The notes beneath the pieces were generated by a model. The model was not told the origin of the DNA. It saw only the letters and a program-made list of their open reading frames with translations, and searched no databases. This document shows, piece by piece, positions 7,061 through 15,642 of a DNA stretch of 36,035 bases. Where the stretch lies: the NCBI GenBank assembly GCA_944323495.1, contig CALUSZ010000040.1:1-36035 (forward strand). The letters are read 5' to 3'. Each line of letters begins with the position of its first letter. The stretch's first letter is position 1. This DNA comes from Candidatus Gastranaerophilales bacterium. Its GTDB lineage: Bacteria > Cyanobacteriota > Vampirovibrionia > Gastranaerophilales > Gastranaerophilaceae. Both the position numbers and the translations under genes were made by a program.

Positions 7061-8089
7061 ATGAACAAGATTAAAAAAACATTATTCAGTGAAAAACCTG
7101 TTACATTAGATAAAAATTCACTTATTATGGCAATAGAATCTAGCTGCGATGAAACAGCCTGCGCTATTGTTAAGGGGGGCAGAGAGGTTATTGCAAATGT
7201 TGTTGCGTCTCAAATCAAAATTCATGAAGAATACGGCGGAGTTATTCCGGAAATTGCAGCTAGGGAACATCTTGAAGCAATAAACTTAGTAATTGAAGAA
7301 ACATTCAAGCAAGCAGGAGTCAAGGGGGAAGAAATTTCGGTTTTTGCCGGAACTGCCGGCCCAGGACTTGTAGGATGCCTATTAGTCGGATTAAATGCTG
7401 CAAAAAGTCTTGCACTGGCATATGATAAGCCATTTGTCGGGGTAAACCATCTAAATGCACATCTTGCCGCAAACTTTATTGATACAAATCTTGAACCGCC
7501 ATTTATTGCATTATTAGTAAGCGGAGGTCATACTCAGATAATACGAGTTAACTCATATTCTGAGATGGAAATCATTGGAGAAACCATTGATGATGCGGTT
7601 GGAGAAGCTTATGACAAAGTTGCAAGACTAATCGGACTTCCGTATCCGGGAGGACCTAAACTGGATAAGCTTGCTCAAGAGGGAAATCCACATGCATTTA
7701 AGCTTCCGCAGGCAAAAGTCGGTGGATATGATTTCAGCTTCAGCGGTCTGAAAACTGCAGTATTAAGACTTGTAAAAAGCTTTGATGGCAAAGAATTACC
7801 TGTTAAGGATATTTGCGCAAGTTTTCAGGAATGTGTATCTGAAACACTGCTTAAAAAGGTCAAAACTGCATTAGAAGAAACCGGTTACAGACAAGTCGTC
7901 TTAGCCGGAGGGGTCGCAGCTAATTCTGAAATAAGAAGAAAGATATTCAACCTGAAAAACGAAGGGTATGAAGTCTTTGCTCCAGCTATGAAATACTGTA
8001 CTGATAATGCATCTATGGTTGCCTCATCAGCATTTTTCTTTAACAATACGTTTGATAATATTGATGTAGAAGTATTCTCTAGAGCTTAA
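7061..8089 (+). CDS. tsaD: tRNA N6-threonylcarbamoyladenosine synthase subunit TsaD
   Basis: Transfers the threonylcarbamoyl group to A37 of ANN-decoding tRNAs, with TsaB/TsaE (not in this window). ASKHA-fold signatures are all present: IESSCDETACAIV, EEYGGVIPEIAAREHLE, the metal site NHLNAHL, LLVSGGHTQII, DKVARLIGLPYPGGP, FSFSGLKTAV, LAGGVAANSE and the terminal CTDNASMVA. From the ATG at 7061 the protein is 342 residues with about 21 residues before the usual start position. An internal ATG at 7127 would match other family members better but has no SD. A TATAAT ends 9 nt upstream of 7061. Confidence 0.96.
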   Translation: MNKIKKTLFSEKPVTLDKNSLIMAIESSCDETACAIVKGGREVIANVVASQIKIHEEYGGVIPEIAAREHLEAINLVIEETFKQAGVKGEEISVFAGTAGPGLVGCLLVGLNAAKSLALAYDKPFVGVNHLNAHLAANFIDTNLEPPFIALLVSGGHTQIIRVNSYSEMEIIGETIDDAVGEAYDKVARLIGLPYPGGPKLDKLAQEGNPHAFKLPQAKVGGYDFSFSGLKTAVLRLVKSFDGKELPVKDICASFQECVSETLLKKVKTALEETGYRQVVLAGGVAANSEIRRKIFNLKNEGYEVFAPAMKYCTDNASMVASSAFFFNNTFDNIDVEVFSRA

Positions 8090-8094
8090 ATTTT

Positions 8095-8907
8095 TCAGCT
8101 ATTAAAATTTATTAAGTGCGGTAACTTATCAATACTATAAAAGATTTTAGAATGCTCCATAAAACTTTCTGGCTTAGCGCTTACAAAAATTTCCTCATAT
8201 GCTCCGCCCGCAGAATTAAGAAGATCTGATGCTGCCAGATCATCTTTTATATATTCCACAAATATTTCAGCAGGGTCTATAAAAATCCAATCTGGTACAA
8301 TTTTTTTAAGAATCGGCAAAAGATAAGGATAATGAGTACACCCTAATATAATTTTATCGGGTTGAAATTCCATCATCTCTTTAATATGAATATCAATATC
8401 TTTCTTTGCAGAATCCTCTTTATACCTGCCGGATTCTACTATATCTACCCAGTTAGGACAGGCGATTTCTTTTACAGAAAGATTTGTATTATATTTTGTA
8501 AGTTCCTTTGTATAAATACCTGAATTTACTGTTGCCTGTGTTGCAAAAACCCCGATTCTTGAAACATCTTGGGCGGCAATAACTCTAGCACTTGCCTGGA
8601 TTATAGGATAAATTTTAAAATCATATTCTGATTTAATTGTATCATATGCTTGAGCAGAAGATGTATTACAGGCTATAACTACAGCCTTAACCTGCTTTTT
8701 CTTATAAAAATTCAAAATTTCTCTTGCATAACCAATAAGCTCACTTTGTGACTTATTGCCGTATGGAAGATGAATTAAATCACCAAAATATAACGTATTT
8801 TCATATGGCAGAAGTTTTCTGAATCTTGAATAAACAGAAAGTCCTCCGACACCGGAATCAAAAAAACCTACAGGTCTGCTATTTGGATTGTAATTTACAG
8901 TACTCAA
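8095..8907 (-). CDS. murI: Glutamate racemase
   Basis: Makes D-glutamate for peptidoglycan. The two catalytic cysteines are in VIACNTSSAQ and LGCTHYPYL. Other family motifs are GFFDSGVGGLSV and YFGDLIHLPYG. Length 270 is typical. The start is TTG at 8907, supported by GAGGG five bases upstream; no closer ATG exists. The first 29 nt overlap the end of the amidase gene, so these two cell-wall genes are translationally coupled. It converges with tsaD, 5 nt apart, with no obvious terminator between. Confidence 0.95.
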   Translation of the reverse strand: MSTVNYNPNSRPVGFFDSGVGGLSVYSRFRKLLPYENTLYFGDLIHLPYGNKSQSELIGYAREILNFYKKKQVKAVVIACNTSSAQAYDTIKSEYDFKIYPIIQASARVIAAQDVSRIGVFATQATVNSGIYTKELTKYNTNLSVKEIACPNWVDIVESGRYKEDSAKKDIDIHIKEMMEFQPDKIILGCTHYPYLLPILKKIVPDWIFIDPAEIFVEYIKDDLAASDLLNSAGGAYEEIFVSAKPESFMEHSKIFYSIDKLPHLINFNS

Positions 8908-10780
8908 TTATACCCTCAGCTATTGCTTTTGCAGTCTTTTGTTTTCTTTTATCTGAAATAAGCTCTGCTCTTTCTTCTTCATTAGAAATAAATCCCATTT
9001 CGACTAATATCGCCGGAACTGTTGTATGATTTATAACATAAAACTTAGATTTTACCAATCCTCTATCTTTTGTATCTATCTCTTTTATAAGCTGTGAATG
9101 AACAGTTTTTGCAAGGTCTCTGCTGTAATCATGGTAATAATGAGTCTCTATACCACTTGGTTCAGTTGCAACTGCAGAATTAACATGTATGCTTACAAAA
9201 ATTTCAGGAGTTTCATTTTCAGAAAAATCAACCCTGTCCTGAAGCGAAACAAAAGTATCATCAGATCTGGTCATTGCAACCTTATATCCTTTTGATTTTA
9301 GTATAGAGGCAACACGCTGGGATACATCCAGTGTAATATCTTTTTCGTTAATACCTTCTCGTATTGCACCATAATCGCTGCCGCCATGGCCCGGGTCAAT
9401 AACCACCTTGCCTTTTGTTGCATTTTTCTTAATTACAGGCTTTTCTTCTTGTTTATCAGAAATACCTTGCTTGATAGTTATTTTTAAAGCTTTACCGTCA
9501 ATACTCTGCTCAATTTTAACAACATCAGACTTATTAAGCCCTAACGTTCCTCTGACACCAATCTGAGGAAGCAGAGAAAGTGTAAACGGTTTATAATAGG
9601 TGTTGTTAAATGTTTTTATCAAGTCCTGTTCGTTATAACTTTTTACATTAAACATATATACAGCAAGCGAATTATCTGTTCTTAAAATTGACGTAACAAC
9701 AGGAGATGTAAAAGATAAGATAAGTTCATTGGTTTTATTATCAAGTTTTCTGACAAAGGCTTTATTAATATTTGATATCCCGGCTGCTAAATCAGTATGT
9801 TTAAGCTTATCGGAATTAATAAACAACAGCGACTGGGAATCGGCAGAAAAAACCGGAATATATTTTTCTGCATTATCGGAAGTTATAACCACACGAGCCT
9901 TATTATACTCAAATTGTCCAATTTTAACCGTATCCTTACAGCTTCCGTCAGAACAAAGCTTTATCTCCTTATTTCGCAGACTCTTATCTACAAAGCTATT
10001 TGGTAAGTCAAGTACGGCACGCTTTGGTGCGTCCAGACAAAACATCTTCTGTGCTGTTATTTGGCCTATACCATTAATCAAAAAACCGTTGTTTTTTATA
10101 TGAACACCATTTATATAATACTTCGTCCGAAGCTTTAACCCTGATGATACATCAACTGATACTACTGAATCATAAGATTTCCCGTCTGAATTGTTCAATG
10201 TTGAGTTTTCAAAAGCCTTTTCTATGTCAGCCATAACAGATGCTGATGCTTTATTATCAACATTGATACTTATTGGAACTTTCCGGACAGCCTGCGAATT
10301 TACGGCAATACTTGAATAAGCTAAATTTTGAGAATTTTCATCATACAAAGGATTAAAATAATCATTCGTTATTTGAGGAGAGGAACAGCGGATAATAATA
10401 TTACCATTCAGATACAAAATTTTTACCTTATTTGTATCAAAACCTTCTTCAAAAGTTATAACCCCTCTTACCACATCCGGATTGGTAGTAAATTGAGAAA
10501 GACGAATTTCCTTTATAACACTCTTATCACATACAAGCTGTTGTTTATTCCCTATTAGAACAGAATTTTCAATATCAAAATAAACCCTGTTTGGATTATC
10601 CAATTTAGAAATCTTGAACTCCTTCTGAACACCCTCTGAGGATTCCAATGTATTTATAAATACCAGTGATGAAGAGTCGTCATAATTCATCGACATAATT
10701 TTTGCAGGCTCTGCCATACAAGATAACGTCCCGAGAAAAAACAATATAAAATATATTATTAGAAAAAATATTCTCTTCAT
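8879..10780 (-). CDS. N-acetylmuramoyl-L-alanine amidase with AMIN-type N-terminus (AmiC-like)
   Basis: Cleaves the amide bond between MurNAc and the stem peptide, usually during cell separation. ATG at 10780 starts a clear signal peptide (MKRIFFLIIYFILFFLGTLSCMA). AMIN-like beta-rich sequence follows (about 25-110, and a second similar stretch before ~400). The zinc Amidase_3 domain is at about 445-630, with DPGHGGSDYGA, IREGINEKD, SIHVNS and the catalytic Glu in LVEMGFISN. An in-frame TTG 24 nt upstream would spoil the signal peptide. About 633 residues, long for AmiC because of the extended N-terminal half. Coupled to murI. AMIN domains bind peptidoglycan at the septum in other diderms. 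Confidence 0.93.
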   Translation of the reverse strand: MKRIFFLIIYFILFFLGTLSCMAEPAKIMSMNYDDSSSLVFINTLESSEGVQKEFKISKLDNPNRVYFDIENSVLIGNKQQLVCDKSVIKEIRLSQFTTNPDVVRGVITFEEGFDTNKVKILYLNGNIIIRCSSPQITNDYFNPLYDENSQNLAYSSIAVNSQAVRKVPISINVDNKASASVMADIEKAFENSTLNNSDGKSYDSVVSVDVSSGLKLRTKYYINGVHIKNNGFLINGIGQITAQKMFCLDAPKRAVLDLPNSFVDKSLRNKEIKLCSDGSCKDTVKIGQFEYNKARVVITSDNAEKYIPVFSADSQSLLFINSDKLKHTDLAAGISNINKAFVRKLDNKTNELILSFTSPVVTSILRTDNSLAVYMFNVKSYNEQDLIKTFNNTYYKPFTLSLLPQIGVRGTLGLNKSDVVKIEQSIDGKALKITIKQGISDKQEEKPVIKKNATKGKVVIDPGHGGSDYGAIREGINEKDITLDVSQRVASILKSKGYKVAMTRSDDTFVSLQDRVDFSENETPEIFVSIHVNSAVATEPSGIETHYYHDYSRDLAKTVHSQLIKEIDTKDRGLVKSKFYVINHTTVPAILVEMGFISNEEERAELISDKRKQKTAKAIAEGIIEYCKLQSK

Positions 10781-10894
10781 CTCTAATAAGGCTCTCGCCC
10801 CCAAGTCCTTATTAAAAATTTTAACAAAAATCTTATGAAAAGTAAACTTGGTATTATACTGGCACCTAGCTTATTTACCCCCTTTCATTTACCC

Positions 10895-10928
10895 CAAAAA
10901 ATAAAGCTTGCCAATCCGAGCAAGCTTT
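10895..10928 (-). terminator. Intrinsic terminator after the 42-residue gene
   Basis: Inverted repeat AAGCTTGC / GCAAGCTT (arms 10904-10911 and 10920-10927). On the minus strand it is followed by TATTTTTT. It lies about 40 nt beyond the stop of the small minus-strand gene at 10970. Confidence 0.75.
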
Positions 10929-10969
10929 TAAAATTTAACGAGAGAAAGAGAGAATTATAACAAATTTTA

Positions 10970-11098
10970 TTATCCGTTTATTAACCTATCAAGTTCATAA
11001 ATCTTATATACAAGAGCCTCTGTCTGCTCTTTAAACCAAAGAGCAAAGAGCTTGAGTTCATCGCGAAAACTATAACATCCTGGCCACATTGAATACAT
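10970..11098 (-). CDS. Small protein of 42 residues, unknown
   Basis: A short gene beginning ATG TAT TCA ATG TGG and ending LDRLING-stop. The product (MYSMWPGCYSFRDELKLFAL...) is aromatic-rich and has an amphipathic helix (about 12-40). Evidence that it is real: AAGGAG lies 7 nt before the ATG, an intrinsic terminator follows, and a regulon-type promoter (GTAAC box, 36 bp, then a TTATATA element) lies upstream, divergent from the 602-residue gene. No signal peptide or recognisable domain. It could be a small regulator or an accessory subunit of the divergent gene's system. Confidence 0.7.
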   Translation of the reverse strand: MYSMWPGCYSFRDELKLFALWFKEQTEALVYKIYELDRLING

Positions 11099-11131
11099 AT
11101 TTATTACTCCTTATTAATAATCTTCACAAGT

Positions 11132-11187
11132 TATATAACGGCATATTTTTTAAAAACTTTAGGGATAAATGGAAAATTGTTACAATT
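11132..11187 (-). promoter_or_regulatory. Regulon-like promoter of the small gene
   Basis: Perfect palindrome AATTGTTACAATT (11175-11187). Read on the minus strand its GTAAC is followed by 36 bp and then GCCGTTATATA (11132-11142). The spacing is exactly that of the plus-strand copies, with the TTATATA core retained. The middle TGAAATT element is not evident. Confidence 0.5.
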
Positions 11188-11202
11188 CGTTACTATATTA
11201 AG

Positions 11203-11261
11203 TTTTGTAACAATTGCAAAAACTCCTGAAATCGAACCAAAAGAATATACTTTATATATAT
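11203..11261 (+). promoter_or_regulatory. Regulon promoter copy 3
   Basis: TTTTGTAACAATT (11203-11215), CTGAAATC at the middle-element position, 14 bp, TACTTTATATATATG from 11248. It faces away from the small-gene promoter, with the two palindromic boxes 28 bp apart between them. Confidence 0.72.
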
Positions 11262-11273
11262 GAGGTATTTAAG

Positions 11274-13082
11274 ATGTCATTAGATGGTGTAAAAAAAACT
11301 GAATATTTATACACTGCACCTGCAGGACAAGGAGTTCAGGCAGGAAAGACAGCTTTTACTAATTCTGTTATGACAGAAGCAGCAAAGAGTGCTGAAAATA
11401 CCTCTGTGGAAGAAAATAAAAATACCTCTAAACTTGATGAATTGTTAGAAAAATTGTGTGCAGAATTGAGTAAATACGGTTTAAGTCCGGAAGAAATAAA
11501 AAACAGCGGAATTTTATACCGTATTACAGGATTGAACGAATGGCAGATACAAAACCTTTCAGAACAGGAGCTTAAGCAGATTGTTGATTGCTTAAAAGCC
11601 TCTATTCAGGATAATGCTGTCAACGGAAAAATTGATTTAGAAAAAGCCGGTAAAGATGCTAATAAATATTATGTAGCACTTAAGACAGGCTGGGATTCTA
11701 TAGAAAAATACAAAAAAAATCAAAGCGGTGAAAATATTTCACAGCGTATGGAAAGATTCTTTGGTTTAAAAGAAGGATCTTTTGCAAAATTACCGCAAGC
11801 TAAAATCGAAGAATATTTAGACAGATACTTTAACGAATTCTTTGTCGAAAAGTTAAAGAATGCTAAAACAAAAGAAGAAAAAGAAAAAATTTACAAACAG
11901 CAGCTTCAAGATTTTGGTAAATTATTACTTAATACCCCTGATGAAGAAAAAGCTATATTTAAACAGGCTATCACTTCACTTGTTGTTTCAAACCGTATTA
12001 AAGGTTTAGACGCCGTATTAACAAGTTTTGCTACACCACAAGCCCGTACAGAATGGGCAGACAGCTGGACTGTTGAAGAGACTAAGAAATTAGCATTGAA
12101 AGCCGATGTTGAAGGAAATGTTCTTTCTGATGATGAGGTAACTGTAGCAACAGCAAAGCTGACTTCAGTAAAAAGCGAAGAAGGTATAAAGAAACACCAC
12201 GAAGATTTTCAGACAGAGGCAAATGCATTCTTTAAAGAAAATAAGGAAGCCTTAGAAACCATTGCAAAAAAAGAAGCAAAGGGCGAAGAATTAACGGAAG
12301 AAGAAAAAGCTTTAAAACTCCAGAGAGATAATTTCTACACTGCGGTTTCTGCAGGTGAAATCTCAGGTACTGCTATGAATGAGATTATTGCAGATGCTGT
12401 TAAAAGAGAAATTCTTGGAAACTTAAACAAAGATGCTTATGAATTTCCTAATTATGAAGAAGTAATCAAACAGGTTACAGAATTTGTAGAAAATAATCCG
12501 GAAGCTTTAACTATACCTAAGGAAGAAATAGTAAAACTTTTAGACGAAGCAACTAATGGGAACTATTCTACCGTTGCATCCGGAAGCGAGCAAACATTAA
12601 AAGCTCCTGATGAAAAACCTGTTGAAACAGCAGAGACTCCGGATTATGGTTTTGTAAAAAAATCAAATTTCGTTGATACTTCAAGACTAGAAAGCTTAAA
12701 ACAACAGTTTTACAGCGAAGATAACAATACATTTACTATTGAAAAAAGAGAAGAAGAAGCTGCTTCTACTAACCCGGTTAAGGCAACAAGCAAACTTCAA
12801 GCAAAACTTGAAGGTATGAATTCTCAAGAGCAGCTTAACTATATTGCCAAAAATTTCCATAATTTCAGCTTCGGAGTAAAAAACGCAATCGGTACAAGAT
12901 TAGAACAATTAGGACACAATAATCTTATGAGAGCTCTATCTAAAATCAACAGTGACAGCTTTATATTAGGAATTTACAAACAGCTTGGTTTGAAACAGGA
13001 TGATATTGAAGCATTAAATGTTTCAACCGGCGCTAAAAAAATAATGCTTAACAACTTACAAAGAGAGGACAAAATAGCTTAA
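11274..13082 (+). CDS. Large helical/coiled-coil protein, unknown
   Basis: A 602-residue protein that I do not recognise. The ATG at 11274 follows GAGG and the regulon promoter; an upstream in-frame TTG at 11214 lies inside the promoter and is not credible. The protein is acidic/lysine-rich and almost entirely helical. A disordered N-terminus (to ~45) precedes helical repeats (~45-300), a charged coiled coil (~300-360), a linker rich in Pro/Thr/Glu (~440-490) and a conserved-looking C-terminal domain (~500-600: LQAKLEGMNSQEQLNYIAKN, AIGTRLEQLGH). No signal peptide, membrane helix or catalytic motif. The style resembles the next gene, and both share the promoter type. Confidence 0.8.
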   Translation: MSLDGVKKTEYLYTAPAGQGVQAGKTAFTNSVMTEAAKSAENTSVEENKNTSKLDELLEKLCAELSKYGLSPEEIKNSGILYRITGLNEWQIQNLSEQELKQIVDCLKASIQDNAVNGKIDLEKAGKDANKYYVALKTGWDSIEKYKKNQSGENISQRMERFFGLKEGSFAKLPQAKIEEYLDRYFNEFFVEKLKNAKTKEEKEKIYKQQLQDFGKLLLNTPDEEKAIFKQAITSLVVSNRIKGLDAVLTSFATPQARTEWADSWTVEETKKLALKADVEGNVLSDDEVTVATAKLTSVKSEEGIKKHHEDFQTEANAFFKENKEALETIAKKEAKGEELTEEEKALKLQRDNFYTAVSAGEISGTAMNEIIADAVKREILGNLNKDAYEFPNYEEVIKQVTEFVENNPEALTIPKEEIVKLLDEATNGNYSTVASGSEQTLKAPDEKPVETAETPDYGFVKKSNFVDTSRLESLKQQFYSEDNNTFTIEKREEEAASTNPVKATSKLQAKLEGMNSQEQLNYIAKNFHNFSFGVKNAIGTRLEQLGHNNLMRALSKINSDSFILGIYKQLGLKQDDIEALNVSTGAKKIMLNNLQREDKIA

Positions 13083-13099
13083 TCATCGTATATAACCGG

Positions 13100-13132
13100 T
13101 GCGGAGCGGAATCATTTTGATTCCGCTCCGCA
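13100..13132. repeat. Perfect 15-bp inverted repeat, probable terminator
   Basis: Arms TGCGGAGCGGAATCA and its exact complement around a TTT loop. It lies 18 nt after the stop of the 602-residue gene. It is GC-rich against an AT-rich background. There is no T-run after it on the plus strand, so it may act as a 3'-end stabiliser or Rho-assisted terminator rather than a standard intrinsic one. Confidence 0.6.
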
Positions 13133-13136
13133 TTGC

Positions 13137-13194
13137 TTTACAATTCTTAACCCAATAGGCAATTTCCCGATTTATAAATACTTTATATATATAA
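13137..13194 (+). promoter_or_regulatory. Regulon promoter copy 4
   Basis: TTTACAATT half-palindrome (13137-13145), GGCAATT (13158-13164), 14 bp, TACTTTATATATAT from 13179. The distance from the first box is 42 bp rather than 41. It starts directly after the 15-bp inverted repeat. Confidence 0.66.
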
Positions 13195-13206
13195 CGAGGA
13201 ATAATT

Positions 13207-14958
13207 ATGAGCTTTTTATGTGAAATTAAAAACTTCATAAAAACAGAAATACTAGGTATTGAAAATAATACTCCGCTTAAACCTGACGAAAAAAAGAAAG
13301 AAAATACTCCAGTCATACAGTGTGAAGATACAGGCAAGAATGAAGATACATTTGAGCACAAAGCCACCAGCTCAAAGCCAGAAACAAAGCAAAATATTGG
13401 ACAGATAAAACAATCCATTGAGGTTATGTGCCGCGCTAATGGCTTAAACTATACAGAAATAATGAAAACTGTTGATAAACTTTCCGGCAGTAATGCTAAT
13501 GCTGATGATATTATGAAAATACTCGAAACCTTACGTTTTACCATAACTAAAACAATAGAACTGCAAAAAAAATACGGTAGTTCCGGCGAAACAGATATAA
13601 ATAAAATTATTCAGGAAAGCACAAAAACTATATTTTCAGCAATACAGTCAGGATTATTCCAAGACATCCAAGAATTTGAAAATGAAACCGGCGACATTAA
13701 TGCTGAATTAGGAAAAGACTTTCAACAGGCCGATATCAACGAACGCAGAAAGCGTATGGAGTCTGTTACTTTAAAACGCAAAAAGAAATTTGATACAAAT
13801 CTTCAAGCCCAATTAGAAAAACTTCCGGAAGAGCAAAGGACTATTGCAAAACAAAGGTTAACTAAACGATACAATTTAACCGCAATGGCTCGTTTTAATG
13901 AAGTTGTTGCAACATCCAATTCTGAAACAGCACTTCATGCCATGTCAGTACTACCTGCAGAAGAAATGAACTACGGTGCAGAATTAGTACTAGAGACCAG
14001 AGTTAACCAGGCAGAGAGAACCAGAACAGCAGACTTAGCTGATTTTAAATTCTTTGAAGGAATGTTAGAAACTTACTACAAAAGAGGAGAAGAGCCTTCG
14101 TCTTCTGTAGTTAAAAGCTATAACAGCACAATGACTGCTTCAAAATCTAAACAAGCTGTCTACAGTTATCAGGAAGATTATAATACAAGACGACAAAGTT
14201 TTGAAAAAGGAGAAGATATTCCTCCATATTTGAATGAAGAAGTCTTTACTGCGACGGCTCAAGGTATAGGTGAAGGTGCTGTTAACAACATTAATTTAAC
14301 CTCTGAAGAAAAAGCCGAATTCCTGATTCAGTGGGAAAATGATGCAAAACAATATAGTGACTACAGTATTGTGACTTCTCAAGTAAAAGAAGAGCTGCAG
14401 ACAAATAATAAATACAAAAAAATTGCTGAAAAAGTTGAAGAAGTTAAATCTCAACAAAAACAGGATGCAGAATTAGTATTCGTTCAAGAAGATAATAGCA
14501 ATATTCAATCTTCTACAGAAATCTCTCCTATCACATATACAACAGGTAAAAAAGATAATAAAATAAATAACGTTAAAAATGAAAACATAAAAACAGCGGC
14601 AGAAGTCTCCAATCCTAAACAAAAAAGAACTTCAAATCCTATATTGATAGCTAAGAATATAAAAGAATACAGTATAAATGAAGCAATAAAAGAATATGGT
14701 GAAGCTGATGTAATAACTACGATTCTGGACAATCAAAGCCTTAAGCACTTACGTCCTTTATTAGCAACCGTAATAAAATCTTATGATAAAAATTCTTTAA
14801 AAGAAATTACACAAAATTGTTCTGACAGTGCTTTTGTTTACATATGCTCAATTGTAAATAAAGACTACATTAGTGAATTAAAAGAAACTCGTGAGAGTTT
14901 ATGCTATGCTGCAAGAAATATGATAGAAAATATGGAAAAAGAATATGAAGCTGCTTGA
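13207..14958 (+). CDS. Large helical protein, unknown
   Basis: A 583-residue protein that I do not recognise. An amphipathic N-terminal helix (MSFLCEIKNFIKTEILGI) precedes a charged disordered stretch (~20-65). Mostly helical sequence follows, including basic segments (ERRKRMESVTLKRKKKF), a disordered Asn/Lys/Thr linker (~420-480) and a helical C-terminal domain (~485-583, INEAIKEYGEADVITTIL). GAGGA precedes the ATG. Same promoter class and general architecture as the gene before it; distant paralogy is possible but not shown. The next gene overlaps its end by 14 nt, so the two form an operon. Confidence 0.8.
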   Translation: MSFLCEIKNFIKTEILGIENNTPLKPDEKKKENTPVIQCEDTGKNEDTFEHKATSSKPETKQNIGQIKQSIEVMCRANGLNYTEIMKTVDKLSGSNANADDIMKILETLRFTITKTIELQKKYGSSGETDINKIIQESTKTIFSAIQSGLFQDIQEFENETGDINAELGKDFQQADINERRKRMESVTLKRKKKFDTNLQAQLEKLPEEQRTIAKQRLTKRYNLTAMARFNEVVATSNSETALHAMSVLPAEEMNYGAELVLETRVNQAERTRTADLADFKFFEGMLETYYKRGEEPSSSVVKSYNSTMTASKSKQAVYSYQEDYNTRRQSFEKGEDIPPYLNEEVFTATAQGIGEGAVNNINLTSEEKAEFLIQWENDAKQYSDYSIVTSQVKEELQTNNKYKKIAEKVEEVKSQQKQDAELVFVQEDNSNIQSSTEISPITYTTGKKDNKINNVKNENIKTAAEVSNPKQKRTSNPILIAKNIKEYSINEAIKEYGEADVITTILDNQSLKHLRPLLATVIKSYDKNSLKEITQNCSDSAFVYICSIVNKDYISELKETRESLCYAARNMIENMEKEYEAA

Positions 14959-15640
14959 AAATATTATTTATAACATATTATCATTACAAGAAAAATTCTT
15001 ACGCCAACGTCTATCCCGGACACTCGGCGCAAAAACTGCGTCTAAAAGAAAGCGCAGATACTCTAACGGGTGCCTGCTAGATTTAAATTCTATTGCGGAA
15101 TCCGAAAAGCAGCGATATGAAGAGGAATTAACCCTAATTCTAAAAAATTGCGACTATGACCCCAAAAAAATACTGGAATACATATCAAAGCAGGGAACAA
15201 TGGTTTATTATATTGATAAAGCCTCTTCAAAGCTTAATCCAATAGGAGAATATGAGGGATTTATCTATCCTGCAAAAGGACTTAGAGCATTGTACCTTTC
15301 TCTTACGATATCTAAAAAACCTTCTTTTAAAACAGGTGAAATGTTTATTTTATCAAAAGGGGTTATTAACAAATACTATTTCATTTACCATTTTTATAAT
15401 TGGTACGCATTTAAACACAATATTTCCGGACTTGATAGAAACTCGCAGGAGCTTTTAAAAAAATATTTATACGAAGAATCCGATACAAAACAGCTGCAGC
15501 TCTCAGAAATCTACACCCTAAAAGATGCTATAAAACAAGACAAAGCCGCGATTGAATTTGTAATTAAACTGTGCAGAAACTATGATGGAACAAAACAGGC
15601 TCTTGAAAAAATCAAAAATAACGGCAGTGCAAGTATTTGA
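14945..15640 (+). CDS. Basic protein of 231 residues, unknown
   Basis: I do not recognise this protein. The N-terminal ~50 residues are strongly basic (FLRQRLSRTLGAKTASKRKRR), suggesting nucleic-acid or membrane-surface contact. The middle (about 80-160) is rich in Tyr/Phe and probably alpha/beta (MVYYIDKASSKLN, YFIYHFYNWYAF). The C-terminus is helical. The ATG lies inside the last codons of the preceding gene, without its own promoter, which implies translational coupling and joint function with the 583-residue protein. The gene ends 2 nt from a convergent gene. Confidence 0.72.
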   Translation: MKLLENIIYNILSLQEKFLRQRLSRTLGAKTASKRKRRYSNGCLLDLNSIAESEKQRYEEELTLILKNCDYDPKKILEYISKQGTMVYYIDKASSKLNPIGEYEGFIYPAKGLRALYLSLTISKKPSFKTGEMFILSKGVINKYYFIYHFYNWYAFKHNISGLDRNSQELLKKYLYEESDTKQLQLSEIYTLKDAIKQDKAAIEFVIKLCRNYDGTKQALEKIKNNGSASI

Positions 15641-15642
15641 GT

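Noticed and set aside
11214..11273. N-terminal extension of the 602-residue protein from a TTG
   Set aside because: It would cover the promoter and the TACTTTATATATAT element; the ATG at 11274 has GAGG.
13083..13418. Minus-strand frame of 111 codons opposite the start of the 583-residue gene
   Set aside because: It runs through a perfect hairpin and a promoter, has no SD, and lies antisense to a better-supported gene.
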